A DNA stretch of 64,000 nt from Mycobacterium sp. IS-1264 (lineage in GTDB: Bacteria > Actinomycetota > Actinomycetes > Mycobacteriales > Mycobacteriaceae): assembly GCF_001954195.1 (NCBI RefSeq), contig NZ_MBES01000054.1:1-64000 (forward strand), given 5' to 3'. The translations under genes were made by a program, and so were the position numbers. Positions 43,895 through 53,365 of this stretch are shown one piece after another (the stretch's first letter is position 1; each line of letters starts with the position of its first letter). The notes beneath the pieces were generated by a model. That model was not told the DNA's origin, did not search any database, and worked only from the letters and a program-made list of their open reading frames with translations.

Positions 43895-45337
43895 ATGAGC
43901 AAACTTGCCGACGAGACACGGTGGATGGATGCCACGGACCAGGCCGCGCTGGTGTCGAAAGGCGAGGTCACGGCCGGTGAGTTGGTGGACGCGGCGATTG
44001 AGCGGATCGAGCAAGCCAACCCGTCGTTGAACGCCGTGGTCATCGAGTGGTTCGAGCATGCGCGGTCGGTGGCCGCCGATCCAGGCCTGCCACAGGGGCC
44101 GTTCCGCGGCGTCCCGTTTCTGCTCAAGGACCTCTACACGAGTTTCGCCGGTCAGACCCTGTCGAACGGCAACGTGGCGCTCAAAGAAGCGGGCAAGATC
44201 GACGCCGCCGACACGACGCTGGTGGCCCGGTTCAAGGCGGCCGGGCTCGTGATCGCGGGGCGGACCAATAGCCCGGAGATGGGCAGCCTGCCGACCACGC
44301 AGCCGGTGGCTTGGGGGCCGACGCGCAATCCGTGGGCGCTGGATCGCACGCCGGGCGGGTCGAGTGGGGGCGCCGCCGCGGCCGTCGCCGCCGGGATGGT
44401 GCCGTTCGCCAACGCCTCGGACGGCGGTGGCAGCATCCGGATCCCGGCGTCGTGCTGCGGGCTGGTGGGACTCAAGCCGAGCCAGGGACGGATCACGGCC
44501 GGGCCGCTGCGCACCGAGGCGGGCCTGGGGGTCGAACTGTGCGTCAGCCGCACGGTGCGCGACACGGCGAGCCTGCTCGACGCGGTGCACGGTCCGGGTG
44601 TCGGCGACAGCGTGATCGCGCCGGCGCCCGAGCGGCCGTACGCCACGGAGGTCGGCGCCGATCCGGGCCGGCTGCGCATCGGCCTGCTCGACGTCCATCC
44701 GCGCGGCGACTTCTTGCATCCGGACTGCGTCGCGGCCGTGCGGGCGGCGGCGTCGATGCTGGAGGGGCTCGGCCACATCGTCGAGCCCGCCTGGCCGGCG
44801 TGCCTCGCCGATACCTCGTTGGTCGAAAAGTTCATGGCGCTGTGGGCGACGCAGATGGCCATGGCGGCCCGCGGATTCGGCGAGACGCTCGGGCGCGAAA
44901 TGACGGCCGACGACATCGAGCCGGTGAACTGGGTGCTGGTCCAGCAGGCGGGCCGGTTGACCGCCGTCGACTACGCCGACGCCCAGGCCGCGGGATGGGC
45001 CTTCCGCAGGGCGGTGCAGGGGTGGTGGGCCGACGGCTGGGACCTGCTCCTCACCCCGACGCTCGCGGAGCCGCCTCTGCCGCTGACGGAGTTCGAGAAC
45101 AATCCCGAGCAGCCCACCGCGCCCATGCGCCGTGCCGGCCAATTCGCTGCGTTCACACCGCCATTCAACATGAGCGGTCAGCCGGCGATCAGCCTTCCGC
45201 TGCACCGCAACGGCGAGGGTCTACCCATCGGAATCCAGCTCGCCGCCGCCTACGGCCGCGAGGACGTTCTGATTCGCGTTGCGGCCCAACTGGAATCGGC
45301 CCACCCCTGGGCATCGGTTCACCCGCCGATCCCGTGA
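43895..45337 (+). CDS. Amidase signature family protein
   Basis: A 480-residue amidase. The Ser-cisSer-Lys triad is intact: Lys78 in F-L-L-K-D-L, Ser156 in P-G-G-S-S-G-G and Ser180 in D-G-G-G-S-I-R-I-P. A C-terminal half with F-T-P-P-F-N-M-S-G-Q-P-A-I-S-L-P-L is typical. It hydrolyses an unknown amide in the cytoplasm and has no signal peptide. ATG 43895 was chosen over an upstream TTG. The next gene's GTG overlaps its stop. Confidence 0.92.
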   Translation: MSKLADETRWMDATDQAALVSKGEVTAGELVDAAIERIEQANPSLNAVVIEWFEHARSVAADPGLPQGPFRGVPFLLKDLYTSFAGQTLSNGNVALKEAGKIDAADTTLVARFKAAGLVIAGRTNSPEMGSLPTTQPVAWGPTRNPWALDRTPGGSSGGAAAAVAAGMVPFANASDGGGSIRIPASCCGLVGLKPSQGRITAGPLRTEAGLGVELCVSRTVRDTASLLDAVHGPGVGDSVIAPAPERPYATEVGADPGRLRIGLLDVHPRGDFLHPDCVAAVRAAASMLEGLGHIVEPAWPACLADTSLVEKFMALWATQMAMAARGFGETLGREMTADDIEPVNWVLVQQAGRLTAVDYADAQAAGWAFRRAVQGWWADGWDLLLTPTLAEPPLPLTEFENNPEQPTAPMRRAGQFAAFTPPFNMSGQPAISLPLHRNGEGLPIGIQLAAAYGREDVLIRVAAQLESAHPWASVHPPIP

Positions 45338-45705
45338 CGTTGGAGCAGAGATCAACTTCGCCCGACGGTCGATACATAGTCTGCGTCGACCCGTTCGAGG
45401 CACGCGCTTCCCAATGGGTGGAGACGCCCGAATTGATTGATTCCGCTACCGACAGAGCACTTCTGGCCCTGACGGATCGCTACTGGCACCTGGATTCGGC
45501 CGACTGGCGAAGCCAGTCCTTGGTGATCATGGATTTGCGGCACTTCCCGGATGGTCGCCCCCAGTACCGGGTCGACATCGACTGCGAGCAACTCACCGCA
45601 AGCGTTGATGGCGATGGGCCCTACCCCCTAGGGCAACTCGGCAAGGCGCTGGAGCGCGCCAGCGGGGCGCCCTCGCCGGCGCCGGGCCCCGGCGATCCCA
45701 TTTGA
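45334..45705 (+). CDS. Conserved hypothetical protein, small
   Basis: A 123-residue cytoplasmic protein with S-T-S-P-D-G-R-Y-I-V-C-V-D-P-F-E-A-R near the start, W-V-E-T-P-E-L-I-D in the next stretch and W-R-S-Q-S-L-V-I-M-D-L-R in the middle, a beta-rich pattern I associate with small uncharacterised proteins in many bacteria. No catalytic motif is visible. It is translationally coupled to the amidase (GTGA overlap), so it may be an associated factor. The function is unknown. Confidence 0.7.
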   Translation: MTLEQRSTSPDGRYIVCVDPFEARASQWVETPELIDSATDRALLALTDRYWHLDSADWRSQSLVIMDLRHFPDGRPQYRVDIDCEQLTASVDGDGPYPLGQLGKALERASGAPSPAPGPGDPI

Positions 45706-45717
45706 GGCGGATGCCTC

Positions 45718-46614
45718 ATGTGCCGTAACGGCGTCGGGGTGGACCATTTCACCATGATTGACGGCAAGACCCCGCGCCAGACCGCGCCGGTGACCCCGGA
45801 GCAGCGGTGGGACAAGGTGTTGACCGAAGGTCACGCGCCTTTGGTGAGCGCGCGGCGGGTGTTTCGCCACCTGCCGTCGGCCCCACGTTGCAAGCTGTGC
45901 AACAACCCCTTTGGTGGCCTGATCGGCCGCGCTTTCGCCGCGGCCGGGTTCCGACCGTCGCGCAAGAACCCCAACCTGTGCAGTCGTTGTTGTGATGTGC
46001 TGCCCCCCGGTGGCGCGGAGGTCGATATCGCGGTGTTGTTCGCCGACGTTCGCGACTCCACCGCGCTGGGCCAGCGCGCGGTTGCCGCAGATTTCGCCGC
46101 GTTGCTCAACCGGTTCTACGTCGTTGCGACACAGACCCTGCTGCGGCACGACGCGGTGATCGACAAACTCATCGGCGACGAGATCATGGCGTTCTTTGTT
46201 CGGGGCATCAGCGGTCCGCAATACCGGCGGCGCGCGGTTCTGGCCGCGACGGAGCTGATCGAGGCGGTCGGGTACGGCAGCGCCGAGGGGCCTTGGCTGA
46301 AGCTAGGGGTAGCGGTCAATGCGGGGGTCGCATACGTCGGCAACGTCGGGGGCGCGGTGGTCGATTTCACCGCCCTCGGTGATCCGGTCAACGTGTCGGC
46401 CCGGATGCAACAACACGCCGCCGGCGGGGAGTTGCTCGTCGCATCCGGAGTGGCCGACGAGCTGATGGGAATGGCGCCGCGGCGGCGACTCGACCTGCGC
46501 GGGCACGACCAGCCGATCGATGCCTTCGTTCTGGATTCGGCCTCGCGCGGTGGCCAAGCTAGTCTTCAACGTCGTGACACCGCCGACGCGGGCCAAGCTG
46601 GCCGACGGCCGTGA
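45718..46614 (+). CDS. Class III adenylate/guanylate cyclase domain protein with Cys cluster
   Basis: A 298-residue protein. An N-terminal part carries C-x2-C (Cys58, Cys61), then C-x2-C-C (Cys88, Cys91, Cys92), with P-F-G-G-L-I-G and P-S-R-K-N-P-N-L between, a likely zinc or iron-sulphur site. A class III cyclase homology domain follows. Metal-binding Asp110 (L-F-A-D-V-R-D-S-T) and Asp154 (G-D-E-I-M), Lys150 and Asp217 (adenine selection) and Asn225...Arg229 (transition state) are all present, so it should make cAMP. There is no membrane segment. The start may instead be ATG 45754. It overlaps the galT gene by about 65 bases. Confidence 0.82.
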   Translation: MCRNGVGVDHFTMIDGKTPRQTAPVTPEQRWDKVLTEGHAPLVSARRVFRHLPSAPRCKLCNNPFGGLIGRAFAAAGFRPSRKNPNLCSRCCDVLPPGGAEVDIAVLFADVRDSTALGQRAVAADFAALLNRFYVVATQTLLRHDAVIDKLIGDEIMAFFVRGISGPQYRRRAVLAATELIEAVGYGSAEGPWLKLGVAVNAGVAYVGNVGGAVVDFTALGDPVNVSARMQQHAAGGELLVASGVADELMGMAPRRRLDLRGHDQPIDAFVLDSASRGGQASLQRRDTADAGQAGRRP

Positions 46615-47668
46615 CCTGCTTTTCTTTTCGCTGCCCGGGCACCGACCGGCCCCGGTCGAAGACCGCAGGCCGCTGCCGCCGCGCGACCCCGACCAGTCGC
46701 ACTTGCGGTTCGACCGCTCGACCGGACAGTGGGTGATCATCGCGGCGCTACGCCAAGACCGCACCTATAAGCCGCCGCCGGACCAGTGCCCGCTGTGTCC
46801 GGGCCCGACCGGGCTGACCAGCGAGGTGCCCGCCCCCGATTACGACGTCGTCGTTTTCGAGAACCGCTTCCCGAGCCTGTCCGGCGCCTCAGCCGGTCAT
46901 CCGGCGCCGGTGCCGCCCGCCGGTGACGGCTTCGTGTCCGCTCCCGCGCATGGGCGCTGCGAGGTGATCTGCTTTTCCAGCGACCACACCGGGTCGTTCG
47001 CGCAGCTGCAACCGCCGCATGCCCGGCTCGTCGTGGACGCATGGCGGCACCGCACGGCCGATTTGATCGCAAAGCCCGGCATCGAGCAGGTGTTCTGTTT
47101 CGAAAACCGCGGCGAGGAAATCGGGGTCACTCTGACCCATCCGCACGGTCAGATCTACGGCTACCCGTATCTGACGCCGCGCACCGCTGCCATGCTCGGC
47201 CAGGCCCGCGAACATCGAATGCGCCACGGCAGCAACCTCTTTGCCGACCTCCTGGCGCGCGAGATCGCCGACGGCAGCCGCGTGATCGCGCGCACCGAGC
47301 TGTTCACGGCGTTCGTGCCGTTCGCGGCGCGCTGGCCGGTCGAGGTGCACATCTACCCGAACAGGTTCGTGCACAACCTTGCCGACCTCGACGAAGACGA
47401 ACTGAACGGGTTCGCCCAGATCTACCTCGACGTGCTGGGACGGTTCGACCGAATGTATTCGGCTCCGCTGCCATACATTTCGGCGCTGCACCAGTTCGCA
47501 GACACGCACGACCAGGCCGACGGCTACTTCCACGTCGAGCTGATGTCGATCCGGCGCAGCGCCACCAAGCTGAAGTACCTGGCGGCCTCCGAATCGGCGA
47601 TGGACGCGTTCATCGGCGACGTCACGCCCGAAGCGGTGGCCCAGCGGCTGCGGGAGCTCGGCCGATGA
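46550..47668 (+). CDS. galT: Galactose-1-phosphate uridylyltransferase GalT
   Basis: A 372-residue Leloir pathway enzyme exchanging UMP between UDP-glucose and galactose 1-phosphate. The zinc site starts with C-P-L-C-P-G (Cys80, Cys83), and the active-site H-P-H-G-Q-I-Y-G contains the uridylylated His. Conserved [14 protein letters not shown] and F-H-V-E-L near the end complete the fold. In H37Rv, galT is annotated as two pieces; here it is one intact frame. The start is uncertain (GTG 46550 or GTG 46574). The galK start overlaps the stop (ATGA). Confidence 0.92.
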   Translation: MAKLVFNVVTPPTRAKLADGRDLLFFSLPGHRPAPVEDRRPLPPRDPDQSHLRFDRSTGQWVIIAALRQDRTYKPPPDQCPLCPGPTGLTSEVPAPDYDVVVFENRFPSLSGASAGHPAPVPPAGDGFVSAPAHGRCEVICFSSDHTGSFAQLQPPHARLVVDAWRHRTADLIAKPGIEQVFCFENRGEEIGVTLTHPHGQIYGYPYLTPRTAAMLGQAREHRMRHGSNLFADLLAREIADGSRVIARTELFTAFVPFAARWPVEVHIYPNRFVHNLADLDEDELNGFAQIYLDVLGRFDRMYSAPLPYISALHQFADTHDQADGYFHVELMSIRRSATKLKYLAASESAMDAFIGDVTPEAVAQRLRELGR

Positions 47669-48762
47669 CCGACTCGAGCGTGCGGTACGCCGCCCCCGGG
47701 CGGATCAACCTGATCGGGGAACACACCGACTACAACCTCGGGTTCGCGCTGCCGATCGCGCTTCCGCAACGCACCCTGGTGACTTTTCTTCCCGACGGCG
47801 GCGACGCGATCACCGTGGGCAGCGATCGCGCGGACGGCTCGGTGCGCATTCCTCTCGACACCGCTCCCGGCGGGGTGACCGGTTGGGCCGGCTACGTGGC
47901 CGGGGTGATGTGGGCGCTGCGACAGGCCGGCCACCCGGTGCCCGGCGGCGCGATGTCGATCACCAGCGACGTGGAGATGGGGTCGGGCCTGTCGTCCTCG
48001 GCGGCATTGGAATGCGCAACCCTCGGTGCGATCGCGGCGGCCGCCGGTGTGCGCATCGACGCAACGGAGCAGGCGCGGCTGGCTCAGCGCGCCGAAAACG
48101 AATACGTCGGCGCCCCAACGGGTTTGCTCGACCAGCTGGCCTCGCTGTTCGGGCGGCCCGCTACGGCACTGCTGATCGACTTTCGCGATGTCACGGTCGA
48201 ACCGGTGGCCTTCGACCCCGAAGGCCGCGGCGTCACGCTGCTGCTGATCGACTCCCGGGCACGCCACCGTCACGCCGGCGGTGACTACGCGGCCCGGCGC
48301 GCCTCGTGCGAGCGTGCGGCCGCCGACCTGGGCGTGTCAACACTGCGTGATCTGCAGGATCGCGGCCCGTCGGTTCTGGCGAGAGTGACCGACCCGACGG
48401 ACGCCCGTCGTGCCCGTCACGTGCTCACCGAGAACCGCCGGGTAACTGATTTCGTTGGCGCCCTGGGTGATTCGGACTTCGTCGAAGCCGGTCGCATCTT
48501 TACCGCCTCGCACGCCTCCATGCGCGACGACTTCGAAATCACCACCGAGCACATCGACCTGATCGCCGATGCCGCGGTGGGCGCGGGCGCCCTGGGTGCC
48601 CGGATGACCGGCGGCGGGTTCGGGGGCTGCGTGATCGCCCTGGTCCCTACCGACCGGACGGATTCGGTCGGCGCGGCGGTGCGACGGGCCGTGTCCGACG
48701 CGGGGTTTGAGCGGCCGGTGATCACCAGAACCCATGCGGCCGCGGGCGCGGGGCCCGAATAG
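47665..48762 (+). CDS. galK: Galactokinase GalK
   Basis: A 365-residue GHMP kinase that phosphorylates galactose at O1. The galactokinase signature [13 protein letters not shown] is at 12-24, the ATP loop is in [11 protein letters not shown], and the third motif is [11 protein letters not shown]. It is translationally coupled to galT and immediately precedes the Mut7-C gene (stop and GTG adjacent). A full set of galactose uptake genes is not visible. Confidence 0.94.
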   Translation: MTDSSVRYAAPGRINLIGEHTDYNLGFALPIALPQRTLVTFLPDGGDAITVGSDRADGSVRIPLDTAPGGVTGWAGYVAGVMWALRQAGHPVPGGAMSITSDVEMGSGLSSSAALECATLGAIAAAAGVRIDATEQARLAQRAENEYVGAPTGLLDQLASLFGRPATALLIDFRDVTVEPVAFDPEGRGVTLLLIDSRARHRHAGGDYAARRASCERAAADLGVSTLRDLQDRGPSVLARVTDPTDARRARHVLTENRRVTDFVGALGDSDFVEAGRIFTASHASMRDDFEITTEHIDLIADAAVGAGALGARMTGGGFGGCVIALVPTDRTDSVGAAVRRAVSDAGFERPVITRTHAAAGAGPE

Positions 48763-49524
48763 GTGAACGGACCGCCGGGAGTCGGCTACGTCGAGGTTCG
48801 GGCGTATGCCGAACTGAACGACTTCCTGGCGCCCGAGCTCCGCGGCGCCACCGTGCGCCGCCCGTTCCGTTCCCACCAGACCGTCAAGGACGTGCTGGAG
48901 GCAATGGGCATTCCGCACACCGAGATTGACCTGATCCTGGTCAACGGTGATCCGGCCGGCTTCGACCACCGGCCCACGGCGGGCGACCGCATCGCCGCGT
49001 ACCCGATGTTCGAGGCGCTCGACGTCGCGTCGACCGCAAAACTTCGGCCGGTGCCGTTGCGCGATCCGCGATTCGTCGTCGATGTGAACCTCGGCCGGCT
49101 CGCGCGGCTGCTGCGCGTCCTCGGCTTCGACGCGTGGTGGTCGAGGGATGCCGACGACGTGGCCCTGGCCCGCATCAGCCTCGACGAGCAGCGAATCCTG
49201 CTGACCCGCGATCGCGGCCTGCTGAAGCGCCGGGCCATCACGCATGGCCTCTTCGTCCACTCCCAGGATCCCGAGCAACAGGCCCTCGAGGTGATTCGGC
49301 GACTGGACCTCCGCGAACGGCTGGCGCCGCTCACCCGCTGCCTGCACTGCAACGGCGCATTAGTCGCGGTCGACAAGCGCGACGTGATCGACGAGCTCGA
49401 GCCGTTGACCGCCCAGTACTACGAGGAATTCAGCCGCTGCGCCGGGTGTGGCCGCATCTACTGGGCCGGCTCGCATTTCGCAAAGTTGCTCGGCCTCGTC
49501 GAACGGCTGCGCGCGCAGCTTTGA
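48763..49524 (+). CDS. Ub-Mut7-C RNase-like protein (Rv0579-like)
   Basis: A 253-residue protein with two domains. Residues 5-80 resemble a ThiS/MoaD-like beta-grasp domain (V-E-V-R-A-Y-A-E-L-N and I-L-V-N-G-D-P). Residues 100-250 form a PIN-type Mut7-C domain with conserved acids in F-V-V-D-V-N-L-G-R-L-A-R-L-L-R, D-A-D-D-V and L-T-R-D-R-G-L-L-K-R. Two C-x2-C pairs (C-L-H-C, C-A-G-C-G) form a zinc ribbon. A ribonuclease role is expected by family. GTG start directly after the galK stop. Confidence 0.88.
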   Translation: MNGPPGVGYVEVRAYAELNDFLAPELRGATVRRPFRSHQTVKDVLEAMGIPHTEIDLILVNGDPAGFDHRPTAGDRIAAYPMFEALDVASTAKLRPVPLRDPRFVVDVNLGRLARLLRVLGFDAWWSRDADDVALARISLDEQRILLTRDRGLLKRRAITHGLFVHSQDPEQQALEVIRRLDLRERLAPLTRCLHCNGALVAVDKRDVIDELEPLTAQYYEEFSRCAGCGRIYWAGSHFAKLLGLVERLRAQL

Positions 49525-49531
49525 TCGGCGC

Positions 49532-50014
49532 CTATACGGGAGTCAGCCGGACCGCTCCCAGGTGCATCCGGTCGACGGCCTCGGCGAATTCGTCGAGGGT
49601 CGGGATGCGCTGGTCGCGAAATTTCAATCCGATCATCCGCTGCGCACGCTGGACGCCGTAGGCCTGGGCGCAGCGCAGGTAGAGGTCGGAGACGACCGCG
49701 CGGTCCCGGATGAGCTCACCGCGCATGGTCGTCGTCTTGCCGTCGTAGACGACCTCGGCGGTGGCGCCGCCGCGGAAGTTCTGCTTCCAGGGCGCGCCGG
49801 TCAGCGCGTAGAGGTCGTTGTCAATCATGTGGGCGCTCACCGGAAGTGAGTACGGCTTCCCCGTCTTTCGTCCGGTGAAGCTCAACACCATCAGCTGCTT
49901 GCGCGCGGACCCGGCCAGCGGGGTGCGCAGCAGGGAGCGCAGCATCGGGTTGACGATGCGAAGTAGAGCCGACGGTGGGTGCCCGACGTCTATCGCGGGC
50001 GACTGTTCTGCCAT
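49532..50014 (-). CDS. F420/FMN-type nitroreductase family protein (Rv0580c-like)
   Basis: A 160-residue split-barrel protein of the deazaflavin-dependent nitroreductase (DDN-like) family. The N-terminal V-L-S-F-T-G-R-K-T-G-K-P-Y-S-L-P-V is the family's cofactor-binding strand and loop. G-A-P-W-K-Q-N-F-R-G-G-A and V-V-Y-D-G-K-T follow. It likely uses F420H2 or FMN to reduce a quinone or other substrate, which is unknown. ATG 50014 matches the homology. It is convergent with the Mut7-C gene, 7 bases apart. Confidence 0.83.
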   Translation of the reverse strand: MAEQSPAIDVGHPPSALLRIVNPMLRSLLRTPLAGSARKQLMVLSFTGRKTGKPYSLPVSAHMIDNDLYALTGAPWKQNFRGGATAEVVYDGKTTTMRGELIRDRAVVSDLYLRCAQAYGVQRAQRMIGLKFRDQRIPTLDEFAEAVDRMHLGAVRLTPV

Positions 50015-50097
50015 GCCAACACCGTAGGACCAATCGGGGTCCGGGGGAACACGCGATCGCGCCGCGGAGAAGAACATTCCGCGGCGCGATCCGGTGC

Positions 50098-50775
50098 TCA
50101 GACGGAGATGGTGGTTTGGTCGTCGACGATGTTCATCCCGTCGATCAACGTCGCCTTGTCGGTGGCGAGTGCGTCGGCGTTGAGCTGCAGCACGAAGAGG
50201 GCGCCCTGGCCGGGGATCACCACGGTCTTCTGTCCGACGAACCGGGTCTTGCCGTCCTTGACGTAGGTGCCGCTGATCTGCCACGCCTGGAAGCCGCTGA
50301 GGGTGGACGCGGATCCGTCGCCGGAGACCTGGGCGCCCGGCAGATTCTGCACCTCGCCCGGGGCGTACTGGATGATCTTCGCCGGGTCGGCGTTACCGTC
50401 CAGCTTGGCGACCAGCGCCGAGATCGTCGGCGGATCGGAAGGATCCGACGGCTGAGAGAAGGCGATGGTGCCGTAGGAGGCGCTGCTTTCGTTGGCTACC
50501 TGCCAACCCGGGGGCATCGGCAGACTGATCGTGGGGGAGCCTGGATCGCCCCGGCGAACGGGGCTCTGCGTGATGTGGTTCTCGTTGAAGTAGTCGGCGA
50601 TGGACTTGTGGGCCTGGCCGGAAGATGTCGCGCTGGTTGTCGTCGTGGTCGTCGACGTCGACGTGCTCGTCGATGTTGATGTCGACGTGGATGTCGATGT
50701 CTTGTTGTTGGATCCGCAACCCACGAGCGCCACAATCAGGGTCACGGTAATGGTTGCTGCGGTCAAGTGTTTCAT
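50098..50775 (-). CDS. lpqN: LpqN/LpqT-family lipoprotein
   Basis: A 225-residue lipoprotein. The signal peptide ends L-V-G-C with Cys20 lipidated. A striking S-T repeat tract (about 26-48) connects it to the globular LpqN/LpqT domain beginning T-I-S-L-P-M-P-P-G-W. The domain probably binds a hydrophobic ligand or partner at the cell wall; M. tuberculosis LpqN binds trehalose monomycolate and interacts with MmpL3. It lies upstream of the Rv0580c-like gene on the same strand. The position matches Rv0583c (lpqN). Confidence 0.85.
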   Translation of the reverse strand: MKHLTAATITVTLIVALVGCGSNNKTSTSTSTSTSTSTSTSTTTTTTSATSSGQAHKSIADYFNENHITQSPVRRGDPGSPTISLPMPPGWQVANESSASYGTIAFSQPSDPSDPPTISALVAKLDGNADPAKIIQYAPGEVQNLPGAQVSGDGSASTLSGFQAWQISGTYVKDGKTRFVGQKTVVIPGQGALFVLQLNADALATDKATLIDGMNIVDDQTTISV

Positions 50776-50857
50776 CAATCAACTCTCCCGAAAATTGGGG
50801 CCGGCACCAGCGCCAGCCGCGCGGATTGAGACTAGCCGAAGTCGCTGCAGAAAGTTG

Positions 50858-53245
50858 CTAGACCATCTCGTTTGCGGTCAGCCACCGCATCACCGGCCAC
50901 CCGACGAATACGGGCAGCCAGCAGGTGAGCACCCGATACAGCAGAACCGACGGCACACCGACGGCCGCGGGCACGCCGAATGCGGCCAGACCACCGATCA
51001 ATGCCGCTTCCACGGCGCCGACGCCGCCGGGCGTCGGCGCGGCCGAGGCGAGCGTTCCCCCGACCATCGTCACCACGGTGCAGGTGACGAACGTCGCGCC
51101 GCCGCCGAAAGCCTCGACGCTTGCCCACAGCGCCAGGGCGGCACCGAGAGTCGTTCCGGCGCAACCGAGCACGATGAGCCCCAAGCGTTTTGGTTGTCGG
51201 GTGACTTCGATGACGTCGCGGGTGACCTCCTTCAGTTTCGGGCGCAGGTCCGTTGCCAGCCAGCGTCGCAGCCTGGGTACCAAGAGAAATGCGCCGACGA
51301 TGCCCAGCGCCACGCCCGCGATCAGGTACAGCACTGTGGCGTTGGGGACGTAGTGCGCCAGGTCCATCGACGCGCCCGCGACGGTGCTGAACAAGATCAG
51401 CAATATAAGGTGCATGATCACCTGCATCGCTTGCTGCAGCGCCACCGCGGTCGTGGCTCGCACCGCGGACAGGCCGCCCCCTTTCTGCAAGTACCGTGTG
51501 CTCAGCGCGAGCCCGCCGACACCGGCCGGGGTGGTGGTCGCGGCAAAAGTGTTGGCCACCTGCGCGATTGATAGCTTCCAAAAATTCACCGATTCGTCGG
51601 CGCTGGCCCATAAAGCGGCGGCCGCGCCCACATACGTCAGCGCGGATATCACCACGCCCAGGAGTGCCCACCACCAGTTCGCCCTACTCACGTGGGATAC
51701 AAATGTCGGCACGGTGCTGATGAACGGATATGCGACGTAGACCAGTGCGACGAGCAGCACCAGCTGAATGACCTGCCTGCGGGTGAACCGGGTGATCGTC
51801 TCGGTTTTGATCTGATCCGCGCCGGTTTGCCGCTGCACCTCCTCGCGGGCGGCGGAAATGACGGCCCCGGCGTCCGTTACCGACTGTCGAACACGTTTCG
51901 GCACAGCGGCTTTGGTGAGCCTGCGGGAGGCGGTCAAGACGGCGTCTTTGCCGAATACGTCGATCGCGGCGGTCACCGCGGATTTCGGGTCATATAGCGC
52001 CGACGTGGTCACCAGGAGTTGTGCGACGTCGGACTGCAATTGGGCCTCGGTGGCGCCGTATTCGGCGCTGCCGAATCCCCCGAAGAACACGGTGCCGTCG
52101 CGCACCGTGATCTCGTCGCCGCGCAAATTTCCGTGCGAAATCTGCTGTCCCTGCAGGGTTTTCAGCGACTCCCACACTGCGGCGACGGGTGTCGCGGAGG
52201 CGCATTCAACCAGGGGAAGCCCTTGCACCGGCCGGTGCGCGTACATGATCCAGCCGCGGTCGAGTTCGGCGACCGCAATCGTCGCCGTGTTGGCAACTCC
52301 CACTTGGCCGATGGCGATGGCCATCAATGCGCGGTGCTCGACGATACGACGCATCGAGGTCTGAAAGGGCGCGGTCTCGGAGCCGCGCAGCCTTAGCTTC
52401 CACCACAATTGGCGCAATGCGCCACCGCTGCGCTGATGCGGGCCGTACAACTCGACAACGGCGGTGTCGGAGTCCGAATCGGAGTCCTGACATATTGCGT
52501 TAAGTACTAGCGGCCCCTGTCCGGCCGGCTGGATCACGCGCAATCGGGTGACCACGCAGCCGCGTTTGGCCAGCGCACGCGCGGCACCGTCCAGCGGCAC
52601 CTCCAGAGCGGGTGTGCCGACGACCAGAACCACCAGCGCGCCGACGAACCAACCCACCGCCAGTCCCAGCAGGGAGCGGGCCGGGATTATCGCGCTGATG
52701 AACAGGTGGATCGGCACGAACGCCAGCAGCAGCGCCCACCACCAACGTCGCCAGCGCGCGGGAAGCCAGGGACCGGATACCGTCAGCACGGCCGCGAGCA
52801 GGGCGATCCACCGTGGGTCGTCCAGGATCTGGGCCAACACGGTTTGGGGTCGATCAGTCAGGTCGAAGTGCCATCGGGGCGCCGCGATGCCGTTGCCGCC
52901 GATCGAGAGCGGAAGAACGGCCAACAGCCCCGCGGCCGCGTAGGCGCCGAGCAGTTTCCACTGCCGGGCTGCGATCAATCCGATCAGGATCGCGAACGGC
53001 AGCACCAGTATCGCGATGCCGTACGCCAGGTAGACCAGATCGGATTGTGTCGGTGTCAGCACGCCGACGATCTCGGAGATCGACTTTTCCAGCGCGACCC
53101 ACTGCGGGCGGGTGATCAACGAACCGGCGATGACGATCCCGAAGAACACCACGGTGGCGCCGAGCCGCAGGATGTCGTTGGTCCGTCGGGTCAGTGGTTG
53201 CAGCAAGTCGCCCGAGACGCTGATGTCACGCCCGTCAACCCGCAT
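50858..53245 (-). CDS. Polytopic membrane protein with kinase-like middle domain (Rv0585c-like)
   Basis: A 795-residue protein. The N-terminal part (to about 210) holds six or so helices. A hydrophilic middle (about 215-510) contains I-A-V-A-E-L-D and I-S-H-G-N-L-R-G-D-E-I near residue 370, which resembles the catalytic-loop H-G-D-L-x-x-x-N of kinase-like folds with a substituted Asp. The C-terminal part (about 530-795) holds helices of the lysylphosphatidylglycerol synthetase/flippase (UPF0104) type, with P-T-P-G-G-V-G-A-V-E-A-A. A lipid-handling role is likely but the substrate is unknown. ATG 53245 gives the recalled length of Rv0585c; the longer TTG start is rejected. Confidence 0.87.
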   Translation of the reverse strand: MRVDGRDISVSGDLLQPLTRRTNDILRLGATVVFFGIVIAGSLITRPQWVALEKSISEIVGVLTPTQSDLVYLAYGIAILVLPFAILIGLIAARQWKLLGAYAAAGLLAVLPLSIGGNGIAAPRWHFDLTDRPQTVLAQILDDPRWIALLAAVLTVSGPWLPARWRRWWWALLLAFVPIHLFISAIIPARSLLGLAVGWFVGALVVLVVGTPALEVPLDGAARALAKRGCVVTRLRVIQPAGQGPLVLNAICQDSDSDSDTAVVELYGPHQRSGGALRQLWWKLRLRGSETAPFQTSMRRIVEHRALMAIAIGQVGVANTATIAVAELDRGWIMYAHRPVQGLPLVECASATPVAAVWESLKTLQGQQISHGNLRGDEITVRDGTVFFGGFGSAEYGATEAQLQSDVAQLLVTTSALYDPKSAVTAAIDVFGKDAVLTASRRLTKAAVPKRVRQSVTDAGAVISAAREEVQRQTGADQIKTETITRFTRRQVIQLVLLVALVYVAYPFISTVPTFVSHVSRANWWWALLGVVISALTYVGAAAALWASADESVNFWKLSIAQVANTFAATTTPAGVGGLALSTRYLQKGGGLSAVRATTAVALQQAMQVIMHLILLILFSTVAGASMDLAHYVPNATVLYLIAGVALGIVGAFLLVPRLRRWLATDLRPKLKEVTRDVIEVTRQPKRLGLIVLGCAGTTLGAALALWASVEAFGGGATFVTCTVVTMVGGTLASAAPTPGGVGAVEAALIGGLAAFGVPAAVGVPSVLLYRVLTCWLPVFVGWPVMRWLTANEMV

Positions 53246-53365
53246 GTCCGACAACTTAACCGGATACCTCCGGGTCAGCGGGGGAGAACCTGACGTACAG
53301 CTGGCTCACACGCAGCGCGCGTACGGTCGCTATGTAGGCGTGCTAGCAAATTGGAGGACGTGAGC

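Noticed and set aside
43658..45205. 515-codon minus-strand frame opposite the amidase
   Set aside because: The plus strand encodes a full amidase with all catalytic residues; the antisense frame shows only Arg/His-rich composition.
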